This document shows, piece after piece, positions 8,469 to 17,351 of a stretch of 64,000 bases of DNA (the first letter of the stretch is position 1; every line of letters starts with the position of its first letter). The notes beneath the pieces are model-generated. The model searched no databases and was not told the DNA's origin. It saw only the letters and a program-made list of their open reading frames with translations. Position numbers and translations under genes: made by a program. This DNA comes from an uncultured Opitutaceae bacterium (lineage in GTDB: Bacteria > Verrucomicrobiota > Verrucomicrobiia > Opitutales > Opitutaceae): NCBI GenBank assembly GCA_951813085.1, contig OX638348.1, positions 753,627-817,626 on the forward strand, in the 5' to 3' direction.

Positions 8469-11147
8469 CTAGAGGCTTGGCCGGATCTCGTGGATCGTGT
8501 TCTGAATCTCACCGCCAACGGATTCGCCATTGGCTCCTTCGAGAGCGTAGCGTATCGACATTTGCCAGACGGGTTTCAAATTTGGAATCTTAATTCGCAG
8601 GCGTTTTCCGTTTTGAGAAAGGCTTGCGTCGGCAATTTTCAATTCCTTCTCGTCGAATCGATTGGATCCGTATTTTTCGGAACGTTTCAATGCCCAGGTG
8701 CGCACGATCAACGAATCCTTAAGTTCTTGGGCAGGTTTGGGCGCTAGGGCTTCCGAAAATTCGATCTCGATCTCATTTGTCATGGCGGATAGCCCAATGG
8801 GCAAATAGGAGGGTGTATCGGTCTTTCGTATACGGTAGAATCCCCCTGCCTGGTGCATCTGGGCAGTTCCCCAGGCAGACATGCCGCAAAGATAGAGATG
8901 ACCGTTGCCGGGATGGAACCGCCCTCGCATTGTGCCGGTAGGGAAATCGGGGATAGGGATGCGGCAAAGCCCGCCCTGCGGCTGTCCATTGACGATTTCG
9001 TGAGGAACGACTTCAATGCGGCCGTGACCGTAGGAGAGATTGAGCAGCTTGCCATTTAGGGGTCCCCAGGATACGCTGTCGACCCAGAGAAGTTCGGAAG
9101 GGGAACGGTCGAAGCGCTTGTCCACCCAGGCGAGCGGTTTTTCCATAGCGTCATCGGAGGAGTCTTCCGGAGCGCCATAGCTCCACATGTTTCCGTAGAA
9201 GTTGCCTTCGGGAACGACCCAATTGATACGGTTCATCGGATTCCAATGCCCCTCTTGGTCGGTAACGATGAAGCTGCCGTCCGGGTTGATGCATACGCCA
9301 TTAGCGGCTCGAAAGCCATTGGCGAGAATCTCCGTTTTGGACCCGTCGGCGCTCACTTTGAGCAATGTGCCATGGTGGGCCACGAGCTGGGTTCGCGCAT
9401 GTCGGGCGCTCTTGGCGTAGTAGAAATTCCCGTCGGCGTCTGTCTGCAAGCCCATGGCGAATTCGTGGAAATGCTCTGTGACCTGGTGATCGCTGTTGAA
9501 GGCTTCATAGTAGTCGGTTTCACCGTCGCCGTTTAGATCGTGGAGCCGAACGATCTGATCGCGGCAGGATACGTAAATCGCGTCACCGATGAGCCGAACG
9601 CCAAGAGGCTGATAGAGGCCGCTGGCGATGCGCGTCCATTTTGCGGCTGCAGCGGACTCGTCCGCGATTCCGTCCACTCTCCAAACATCGCCTTCCCAGC
9701 AGGTGACGATGGCTGCTTCTCCATCGGGGGTGAAATCAACACCCGTTGCCCGCAAGCGGCTCTTCCAGGGGTTCGAAGCGGGAATTGCGAAACTGTCCCA
9801 TTGAAATGGTCCATTTTGGGCCCCGCGTATGATGGGAGCTTCTTGAATTTCGGGCCACTGTTGTGACCCTCCTTCCTTGAACGCGCTCAGGTCAAGGTCG
9901 GATGAGGCGATCGCCTCGTTCGCTGGGCCCATGGCGAATGCGAAATTCAATGGTGTTGCTCCTGCAGGAATGGTTGCAGTCAGAAAACCATCTGTAGTTT
10001 TCAACGTGATACGATTGGTTCCGATAACGGATGCGACCGTTCCTTCGTTGGCGATGCGAACGACTAAATCAGTAGATGATTTCCCGACATTGAGCACGCG
10101 AACGATGGCATTGTTGGCGCCGAGACGATGGCTCTCGAGTATTCTAGCGTCTCCCACTCGATAAGCGATCGCTACCTTGCCATTGCGTTGATAGAGGCCC
10201 TCGTATCGGGCCCAGCTGCGTGGGAGCGGACCGAAGCGCCGTCCATCAAGTCCGACGAAGCGTTCGTCGTCAAAGGATCCGGTCTCGGGATTCGCCCAAC
10301 CCGGAGCGTCCGCGGTTTCTAAAATGGGGGTTCCGATCGTGCGCGGGCGCACGACATGAGCGCTGTCGAAATTGATTCCTTTCCAATCGATAAACCCTTC
10401 GCCGGTCCAGGCCCCTGCAATGCGAAGGGTATCGTGCTCGAAAGCGATCCAAACATTCCCAGCGGAAACGCCACCGGGACCGGGATCTAGCCGGATCGCG
10501 ATGGCCTTCTGGGCGATGTTGGCCCCAGGATCGACGGCATCCACCTGTCCTCGCGGTCTAGCGTAAGCGACCTCGCGTCTAGCCTCGTCCGCGACCTCGA
10601 ACGTCCCAATCAAATAAGGGCCGTAGTCCATTTCGCTCCACGGTTTTCGTTTCGATGGCTGGGGGCCTTCGCTGGAGCCTTTGGGCAGACCGGCGAGGTA
10701 GGTGTCGCTGATCTCGAAATATTGGTCTGGGTTTTCCTCCTTCAGAAAATGTTCTCTGATGTAGTGAATAACCGCATACTTTTCGCTGGGAACGAGCTGA
10801 ACCTGAGGCACCATGAGCCGCCATCCGCGCGTTATGGTTTGGTACAGGGTATAGGGATCGTTGCCGTGCTGGAATACGCCTTCCCCGAAGCGCATCGAAT
10901 TGGGGATAGAGCCAGGCATGTTCAGATCGCCATGGCAATTGTGGCAGACCAATTGATATATCTCCTGCCCCTTGCGAAATACCGCAGCGCTCGATTGCTG
11001 GATCAGCCCAGCGTGGTCGATCTCCGCTTCGTAATCGGGAAGGGCGGATTCAGGAAGAATCATCGTCCCGGGAAGTTCCTGCCCGTAGCTGAGCGGCACG
11101 AGAATTAGAGAAAATAAAAGGGCAACTGCGAAACGGTGGACGGTCAT
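8469..11147 (-). CDS. Cytochrome c-DUF6797-propeller dehydrogenase-like protein
   Basis: An 892-residue secreted protein with a signal peptide (about 1-22). A cytochrome c domain follows with the haem site CHNCH at residues 68-72. Next is a segment resembling DUF6797 (starting near WSEMDYGPYL), then a long beta-propeller like the glucose/sorbosone-dehydrogenase or NHL type (repeats such as GVDFTPDGEAAI and GLQTDADGNFYYA). The C-terminal domain is beta-rich. Such modular proteins are typical of Planctomycetes and Verrucomicrobia and are thought to oxidise sugars in the periplasm, passing electrons to the haem; the substrate is unknown. It heads a minus-strand run with two sulfatase loci and an esterase. 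Confidence 0.85.
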   Translation of the reverse strand: MTVHRFAVALLFSLILVPLSYGQELPGTMILPESALPDYEAEIDHAGLIQQSSAAVFRKGQEIYQLVCHNCHGDLNMPGSIPNSMRFGEGVFQHGNDPYTLYQTITRGWRLMVPQVQLVPSEKYAVIHYIREHFLKEENPDQYFEISDTYLAGLPKGSSEGPQPSKRKPWSEMDYGPYLIGTFEVADEARREVAYARPRGQVDAVDPGANIAQKAIAIRLDPGPGGVSAGNVWIAFEHDTLRIAGAWTGEGFIDWKGINFDSAHVVRPRTIGTPILETADAPGWANPETGSFDDERFVGLDGRRFGPLPRSWARYEGLYQRNGKVAIAYRVGDARILESHRLGANNAIVRVLNVGKSSTDLVVRIANEGTVASVIGTNRITLKTTDGFLTATIPAGATPLNFAFAMGPANEAIASSDLDLSAFKEGGSQQWPEIQEAPIIRGAQNGPFQWDSFAIPASNPWKSRLRATGVDFTPDGEAAIVTCWEGDVWRVDGIADESAAAAKWTRIASGLYQPLGVRLIGDAIYVSCRDQIVRLHDLNGDGETDYYEAFNSDHQVTEHFHEFAMGLQTDADGNFYYAKSARHARTQLVAHHGTLLKVSADGSKTEILANGFRAANGVCINPDGSFIVTDQEGHWNPMNRINWVVPEGNFYGNMWSYGAPEDSSDDAMEKPLAWVDKRFDRSPSELLWVDSVSWGPLNGKLLNLSYGHGRIEVVPHEIVNGQPQGGLCRIPIPDFPTGTMRGRFHPGNGHLYLCGMSAWGTAQMHQAGGFYRIRKTDTPSYLPIGLSAMTNEIEIEFSEALAPKPAQELKDSLIVRTWALKRSEKYGSNRFDEKELKIADASLSQNGKRLRIKIPNLKPVWQMSIRYALEGANGESVGGEIQNTIHEIRPSL

Positions 11148-11336
11148 GGGGGCTACTCAGTGGTATAGATTGTGTTCCCTTGCAGTAGATTGGGAAGGTA
11201 AATCAATTAATTGGACAGATAAATTGTCCCTGATGCCCAATTTCGCAATTTCCAGATAGACCGTTTCTAAAATTGAGAATCGCTTGGTTGCACCGTAACC
11301 ACCGAACGACTCAGCAAGCGATCTATTCGCGGCCCA

Positions 11337-12578
11337 CTAAAGCGTTATATTGGCTTCATTCTGAGCGACTTCGCCCCGAAGCGCTTTTTGTATTTCTGGC
11401 CAGCGTTTTCGCGCCTGCCCAAATGAACGGCTGCTATAGATTGCCCTAAATATGAGGTATTCGATGCTTGCTGAGGCCGCGATAAGAACGCCATCGACCG
11501 TATCGAAGCCGTCGTTGAAATTCCCTTGTACCATAAAGTAGAGAGCGGCTCCGAAGGCGAACAGCCACCACCACATGAGAGACAGCATGCGAGAGATTCG
11601 GGGACGCATCTGAATGTTGACGGCGCGTTCGAACCAGATCGATTCATCCGTATTGTGATTGTGGTAGCCTGCTACCAGGGGTTGGAAGCCAGTGCGATTG
11701 GCATAGAGAACTGAGAGCTTATGCATCTCGCGGCAGGGCACATTGAAGTTCGTAAAGTCTAACCGCCACTCTTTCCCATTGCTGAGCTTCAGGAATATTT
11801 TCTGCTTTTCCGTTGTGTTCACATGTACGTTCGTACTGCCGCGCTGATTGTAGCTGCTTGGATTCGATGATACGGAAATACTGGTGGAGCTACGTTTCTG
11901 TTCACGCATCACTTCGCCCACGACCGATGAGACGGCGTATCCAAATCCTGAATCGGCGAGTGATCTCTTGGTGAGAAGCAGCAAGCCCAGAAGGCCGACG
12001 CCTGCGATGATTGAGTAGAACGATAGGTTGCCTTCTTCGGCATTCTTTTGTCGTTCGGCGCGTTTTGCCACCTGCTCCGCTTCTTTGGCTATTGCATCCG
12101 CCTCGCTTTGCGCTCCAGCTCGGAATTTCTGGGTTTCGTCCGGATAGGTCTCGGCGTAGACTGGAAGTACCCGTTCTATGATATCTAATTGAATTGCGTT
12201 CGTTGGCGTGAGGGCTTCACGCATAACGCTCTCGTCGATTCGATTACGAAAGGATCGCGCGTAAGTCTGGTAGCTATCGTACTTAGCGTTGTACTGGTCC
12301 CTTAAACGATCGAATTAGGGTTTTAAATTTGGCTGAATTGTGGCGCTATAGGTCGCGTTCATCGACATCAATCTTAGCATATTGGTCGTGGCAACGAGAG
12401 CTTGGCACTGCGCGATGTCTGATTCGTATGCGGGCTCCTGCGACAAGGACTGTACGAGCTGAGCGGGCTCGGGAATCGCGCTAACGCTGAAGTTTCCGGT
12501 TTGGCTTAGAGCCGAAGGAATGCAAACGAGAACGAGCGCTGCAAGGGAGCTGATCTGAAGCGAATAGCGTAGTTTCAT
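11337..12578 (-). pseudogene. Membrane protein gene cut by an in-frame TAA
   Basis: One frame runs from ATG 12578 (signal peptide, residues about 1-25) to a stop at 11337, broken only by TAA at 12315-12317 after codon 87. After that stop the frame continues for 30 codons before the first possible restart, ATG 12224, which would yield 295 residues. The composition flows through the stop (helical, polar, then a coiled Ala/Glu/Lys stretch), so a single 413-codon gene with one changed codon (for example CAA to TAA) is the simplest reading. The long part has one membrane segment after the coil (SIIAGVGLLGLLLL), then a Ser/Thr-rich linker and two more near the C-terminus. I do not recognise the family. 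Confidence 0.72.
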
Positions 12579-12920
12579 TGGGATGGAGGATTGGAGGGGA
12601 GGAAGGAATAGATCGCTTCGGTTGCTGGGAAAAATGATGGGGTATCGGGGTGTTGGGGTCGAGCTGGTTTTTGAACGGATTTCCGGGTGGCGAAGCGCTC
12701 GGCAAGGATTGAGGCGCGATCTTGAGACGGTCTCCTATGGCTCTCTATTCAGCGGGAAAGGCGAATTACGCAATCGAGGCTCATTCTTCCGCGTGTATAT
12801 GGGCTATACGCCCTAATAGTTGGCGACTGGTTTGACCTAGATGGTAGATGCGTTTAGGGTGAGCGGACGCAGTTATCATGAGGATAGTTGGCCCATAATC
12901 ATAAACGAAATTCCATCTCT
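12579..12920. other. Intergenic region upstream of gdhA
   Basis: About 340 bases between the divergent membrane-protein gene and gdhA. A 77-codon open frame here is compositionally arginine/glycine-rich with no family features, and I do not call it. I see no clear tRNA, riboswitch or terminator. The stretch presumably carries the gdhA promoter, but I cannot point to a convincing -35/-10 pair. Confidence 0.5.
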
Positions 12921-14276
12921 ATGTCAGAAAATACGAATACTGAGGTCAATCGATTCATGAATGGATTGGTGAAGCGAAATCCTGGCGAGGAGGAGTTTCA
13001 CCAAGCGGTACTGGAAGTAGTGGAATCCTTGATGCCCTACGTGCTTGAGCATCCGGAATATCAAAAGGCTCAAATTCTAGAACGCATGACGGAGCCGGAC
13101 CGGGTAATAATTTTTCGCGTTACTTGGGAGGACGACAAGGGCAACATTCGGGCTAATCGAGCTTGGCGGGTTCAATTCAACAATTCCATCGGGCCCTATA
13201 AGGGAGGGATGCGTTTTCACCCGAGCGTGAATTTGAGCATTCTCAAGTTCCTGGGCTTTGAGCAGACGTTCAAGAACAGTCTTACAGGCTTGCCGATGGG
13301 GGGTGGCAAAGGCGGCTCCAACTTCAATCCGAAGGGCAAGAGCGATCGCGAAGTCATGCGCTTCTGCTATTCCTTAATGACTGAGTTGCATCGTTTCATC
13401 GGAGAGGACACGGATGTGCCCGCTGGCGACATCGGGGTGGGCGCTCGTGAGATCAGCTACTTGTTCGGTCAATACAAGCGTCTAAAAAACAGGTTTACCG
13501 GAATTCTTACGGGCAAGGGGCTGGCGTTTGGCGGAAGTTGCGGCCGCCAGGAAGCGACGGGCTATGGATGCGTCTATTTTTGCGAAAACATGTTTCAGTG
13601 CCGCGGCGACAGCATTGCGGGGAAGCGCTGTATCGTTTCTGGTTCCGGAAATGTCGCCACCTATGCGATCGAGAAGATCCTGGAGATGGGTGGCAAGCCG
13701 GTGACCTTCTCGGACTCCTCTGGATTCATTTACGATCCGGACGGAGTCGATGAGGAGAAGCTAGCGTTCCTGAAGGATCTGAAAGAGGTGCGCCGCGGGC
13801 GGGTCAGCGAGTATGCGGAGACCTATGGCAACGTAGAATTCCATGCAGGCAAACGTCCTTGGAATGTCCCGGGCGAAGTGGCATTGCCTTGCGCGACCCA
13901 GAACGAATTGGGGGCTGAGGATGCCAAGGCCCTTCTAAGCAATGGAGTGCAGGCGGTGAGCGAAGGGGCGAATATGCCGACGGTCCTCGAAGGCCAGCAT
14001 GCGTTCGTGAATGCCAAGGTGCTGTTTGCTCCGGCGAAAGCTGCGAATGCGGGTGGCGTGGCGGTTTCGGGACTCGAGCAGAGCCAGAACGCCTTGCGGT
14101 TGTCCTGGGATCATGACGAGGTCGATAGCCGTCTCCAAAATATAATGAAGGACATCCACTCGAAATGCGTTGAGCATGGGGATGACGGCAATGGATACGT
14201 AAATTACGTCAAGGGCGCGAACATTGCTGGATTCATAAAGGTTGCAGACGCGATGGTGGCGTATGGCGCCGTATAG
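12921..14276 (+). CDS. gdhA: NADP-type glutamate dehydrogenase
   Basis: A 451-residue hexameric glutamate dehydrogenase that aminates 2-oxoglutarate with ammonia to glutamate in the cytoplasm. The substrate-binding block GPYKGGMRFH is at residues 91-100 (Lys94) and the catalytic Lys130 is in LPMGGGKGG. The Rossmann part carries GSGNVATYA. The ATG at 12921 is chosen because the protein then aligns with the usual 447-residue start; a TTG 33 bases upstream also keeps the frame open. It sits among polysaccharide genes but is housekeeping, a single gene with a convergent sulfatase downstream. Confidence 0.95.
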   Translation: MSENTNTEVNRFMNGLVKRNPGEEEFHQAVLEVVESLMPYVLEHPEYQKAQILERMTEPDRVIIFRVTWEDDKGNIRANRAWRVQFNNSIGPYKGGMRFHPSVNLSILKFLGFEQTFKNSLTGLPMGGGKGGSNFNPKGKSDREVMRFCYSLMTELHRFIGEDTDVPAGDIGVGAREISYLFGQYKRLKNRFTGILTGKGLAFGGSCGRQEATGYGCVYFCENMFQCRGDSIAGKRCIVSGSGNVATYAIEKILEMGGKPVTFSDSSGFIYDPDGVDEEKLAFLKDLKEVRRGRVSEYAETYGNVEFHAGKRPWNVPGEVALPCATQNELGAEDAKALLSNGVQAVSEGANMPTVLEGQHAFVNAKVLFAPAKAANAGGVAVSGLEQSQNALRLSWDHDEVDSRLQNIMKDIHSKCVEHGDDGNGYVNYVKGANIAGFIKVADAMVAYGAV

Positions 14277-14307
14277 CCGGTCTGCTTGGTCTAGAATCCG
14301 TTCTCGC

Positions 14308-15936
14308 TTAGTTCGCCCACACGGATTCCCGTCGCCGCATCAGGTTGGGATAGGGCTCGTCGGTGTCCCCTATGTTCTTCTTGTATTGAAGAAGCTGAGC
14401 CTTGAGGTACTCGGCTATTTTGGCGTAGGTTGGATTTCCATACACGTTGTTTTGCTCGTAGGGGTCTTTTTCCAGGTCGTAAAGCTCCAGGCCAGCAGGC
14501 GTGGGCTCCGCTTTGGATATGTCCCAGGAAGAAATCATGTGCATGTTCGCTTCTGTGACCGTTTCTGTCTCACCCTCCGCGATTGCGTTCAAGGTAGGAT
14601 GCACGGGTAGTCCATAGTAGAATACGAGCTTGTATCGTTGCGTACGGATAGCGTAGTGGGCGGGCGTATCGTGGTGAGCGCGGTGCATCCAGTAGCGGTA
14701 GTAGGTCGCTTCGCGCCAGTTGCGGGGCGTATTTCCTAGCAGGTTGGGTCGAAAGGATCGGCCTTGCATTTCGCGTGGTGGACGAGCTCCTGCGAAATCG
14801 AGAAAAGTGGGTGCGAAATCAGTGTTGTTGATGATGTCCTCGTTGATGCTGTTCGCTTCAATTTCCTTCGGGTATCGAACGATGAACGGCATGCGCATGG
14901 ATTCTTCGAATGCCCAACGCTTATCGACGCGGTCGTGCTCGCCGAGCATCATGCCTTGATCTCCAGTGTACACGACTAAGGTATCGTCTGCGAGATCCGC
15001 TTCATCGAGGTAGTCAAGAATTCTGCCGACGTTTTCGTCTATCCCTGCGACGCAACGCAGGTAGTCCTTGAGATATTTCTGGTAGGCGGCTCGAGTTTGC
15101 TCCTTCTCGTTCATGCCGGAAATGTCGAGCGTGCCTGTGGGCCAGTTCTTCGATTGCATTCGCTTTACGCGGCTACGTATTTGATTTGTGGGCCCGACGG
15201 TAGTGCCATAGCGCTCCGAACCTTCGGATCGGTCGGAGCTGTCTTCGAAAAGGCTATGGGGCTCTGGGATGTCTCTATTTGCGTACAAGTCCTCAAACCG
15301 AGGAGCGTATTCCCAGAGTCCATGGGGAGCCTTGAAGTGGCACATGAGAAAGAACGGCTGGTCGTCGGAGCGTTTCGCTTTCAGCCAATCGAGGGTTTCC
15401 TTTCCGATCACATCGCTGGAATGTCCCGGATGCGGTTCCCCACCTTCGTTCGCATCCTTCCAGGGCTTGCCTTTCTCTTTTAGGAGAGGATTGAAGTAGA
15501 GTCCTTGGCCAGGAAGGACCTTGTAGTAGTCGAAGCCGACCGGTTCGGAGTGGAGATGCCATTTTCCGATAATAGCGGTTTGGTAACCCGCCTTTTGCAT
15601 CTCGATTGCCAGATTGGGATGATGGTACTTATTCCAAGTATCGGCGAGAGTGAGTACGCCGTTCCTGTGACTGTATTGACCGCTTAGGATGGTCGCTCGG
15701 CTTGGCGTGCAAATCGAATTGGTGCAGAACACATTCTTAAGGAGCATCCCCTCGTCCGCTAGTCGATCGATGTTGGGGGTGGGAGCTACTTCCTTGAGAT
15801 GGCTTCCATAGCTTCCAATCGCTTGCCAAGTATGGTCATCCGACATGATAAACAGGATTTTCGGCTTTGCTGAGGCAGCGAAAGCCAGCAAGGAACTTCC
15901 TAGGAGTGACGCGATGGCAAGATTGAGGAATTTCAT
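14308..15936 (-). CDS. S1-family sulfatase (secreted)
   Basis: A 542-residue S1 sulfatase. The ATG at 15936 gives a proper signal peptide (about residues 1-22). The metal site MSDDH is at 31-35, CTPSR begins at Cys76, the active-site block GKWHLH follows, and TGDQGMMLGEHD forms the later metal site. It is closely related to the sulfatase at 5221-6741 and is the last of three tandem sulfatase genes on this strand (gap of 63 bases to the restored end of its neighbour), so the set likely strips several sulfates from one glycan. The exact linkage specificity cannot be read from sequence. Confidence 0.92.
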   Translation of the reverse strand: MKFLNLAIASLLGSSLLAFAASAKPKILFIMSDDHTWQAIGSYGSHLKEVAPTPNIDRLADEGMLLKNVFCTNSICTPSRATILSGQYSHRNGVLTLADTWNKYHHPNLAIEMQKAGYQTAIIGKWHLHSEPVGFDYYKVLPGQGLYFNPLLKEKGKPWKDANEGGEPHPGHSSDVIGKETLDWLKAKRSDDQPFFLMCHFKAPHGLWEYAPRFEDLYANRDIPEPHSLFEDSSDRSEGSERYGTTVGPTNQIRSRVKRMQSKNWPTGTLDISGMNEKEQTRAAYQKYLKDYLRCVAGIDENVGRILDYLDEADLADDTLVVYTGDQGMMLGEHDRVDKRWAFEESMRMPFIVRYPKEIEANSINEDIINNTDFAPTFLDFAGARPPREMQGRSFRPNLLGNTPRNWREATYYRYWMHRAHHDTPAHYAIRTQRYKLVFYYGLPVHPTLNAIAEGETETVTEANMHMISSWDISKAEPTPAGLELYDLEKDPYEQNNVYGNPTYAKIAEYLKAQLLQYKKNIGDTDEPYPNLMRRRESVWAN

Positions 15937-16012
15937 AGACGCAAGCCTTCCGTGGCGACCTATCATCAATCGCCTTAAAGTTCAGAGGCGAGCGTCTTTT
16001 CAATATCTCGGC

Positions 16013-17338
16013 TTATAGTCGGCTTGCAAGGCGCTGAGACGATTGACGACCTCTGGGTATTGCTTGGCGAGGTTCCTCATTTCGGTGGGGTCCATTAGAT
16101 AGGTTCGCGAGAAACAGCTGATCGTCCTTGGTGATTGGGGCCTTGTTGGAATTGTCCTGCGGATTGCCTAGCAATTTCCAGTCTCCTTCACGAACGACCC
16201 ATTCCGGATTTTTGCCTCTTCCAAGACGCCAGTAGAACGAATCGTGAGGGGACGGCTCCTTGTCGGAAAGAATTACGTCCTTGATGGACTTGCCGTCGAT
16301 AACGCGCTTGGGCAGCTCGATTCCGCAAAACTCCGCCAAGGTAGGAAACCAATCGATACCCGTTACCATTTGATCGCGCGTTTCGTTTTCTGGTATAACA
16401 CTTGGCAAGGCGATGATAGAAGGGACTCTGATGCCACCTTCGAAGAGGCATCCCTTGGCCCCCCGGTACCTGCCAGCGGAACCTCCACCGTAAAAGGTGC
16501 GTTCTTCGGTTGAATGGCCGTGGTCGGATTGAAAAATTATGAGCGTCTTGTCGGTGAGGCCTGTTTGGTCGAGATGCGCGAGGACTTCACCGACCTTCTC
16601 GTCCAAGGTCGATACGAATGCATTGTATTTGCTGCGTGGCGACGGTAAATTCTTGTAATACTCGCGCCATTCTACAGTTCCTTGAAGCGGGTAGTGGGGT
16701 GAATTCAAGGCCCAATAGATGAAGAAGGGCTTGTCGCGGTTTCGTGATATGAAACCGTTCATTTCGCGGACCATGCTATCTTGGGAAAAGAATCCATCTT
16801 CGTATATGTGCTCCCCATTGCGCCAGAGGTCGTGCCGATTTGGACCTTTCCAGAAAAAGAAGTGCGAGTAGTTGTCAATACAGCCTCCCATGTGGCCCCA
16901 AGAGTAGTCGAATCCTTGAGCGTTGGGCATTGTGTCCGGGGTGTGATGCCACTTCCCGATGTGGCCAGTCGTGTAACCGGCCCCTTTCATGAGTTCGGCT
17001 ATCGTGAGCTGTTCCGTTGGCATACCCGGTACGCCCTCTTCCGAACTTACATTTCCGGGTACGCCGGCGCGGGCGGGGAAGCGACCGGTCATTAGGCCCG
17101 CTCTGCTGGCGGAGCAGATCGCCGAGGGAGCGTACATTTGGCGGAAACGAACGCCCCGTTCTGCGAGCGAGTCGATATGCGGCGTGTATATGTCGGAAGT
17201 CCCGTAGCAGCTTAGGTCCACCGTTCCTTGGTCATCGGTGTAAATGATAATGACATTCGGTTTCTCGGTGGATTGGGCTGCTATATTCCCATGAATCACG
17301 ACCGCTGCTAGGAATATAAACAGAGAGGTAGATTTCAT
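16013..17338 (-). CDS. S1-family sulfatase, C-terminus frameshifted
   Basis: A 441-residue S1 sulfatase starting at the ATG at 17338, which opens a signal peptide. TDDQG lies at 34-38. The formylglycine site reads CSASR (75-79) rather than CxPSR, a known variant in this family. GKWHHT and QSDHGHSTE complete the core. About 30 codons from the end the reading frame turns to unsulfatase-like residues. Shifting frame at the GGGG tract near 16087-16094 restores a typical tail (DPTEMRNLAKQYPEVV) that ends at 16000. All catalytic motifs are before the shift, so the protein may still work. It is the middle gene of a three-sulfatase operon. Confidence 0.85.
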   Translation of the reverse strand: MKSTSLFIFLAAVVIHGNIAAQSTEKPNVIIIYTDDQGTVDLSCYGTSDIYTPHIDSLAERGVRFRQMYAPSAICSASRAGLMTGRFPARAGVPGNVSSEEGVPGMPTEQLTIAELMKGAGYTTGHIGKWHHTPDTMPNAQGFDYSWGHMGGCIDNYSHFFFWKGPNRHDLWRNGEHIYEDGFFSQDSMVREMNGFISRNRDKPFFIYWALNSPHYPLQGTVEWREYYKNLPSPRSKYNAFVSTLDEKVGEVLAHLDQTGLTDKTLIIFQSDHGHSTEERTFYGGGSAGRYRGAKGCLFEGGIRVPSIIALPSVIPENETRDQMVTGIDWFPTLAEFCGIELPKRVIDGKSIKDVILSDKEPSPHDSFYWRLGRGKNPEWVVREGDWKLLGNPQDNSNKAPITKDDQLFLANLSNGPHRNEEPRQAIPRGRQSSQRLASRL

Positions 17339-17351
17339 ATAAGTGGAGCGT

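Noticed and set aside
8343..8747. Plus-strand open frame across the 3' end of the haem-propeller gene and the start of the broken sulfatase
   Set aside because: It is the antisense shadow of two genes with clear domain content on the other strand.
12583..12816. Open frame of 77 codons upstream of gdhA
   Set aside because: Arg/Gly-rich composition, no motif, no signal peptide, no plausible family, and it lies in a normal promoter-sized gap.
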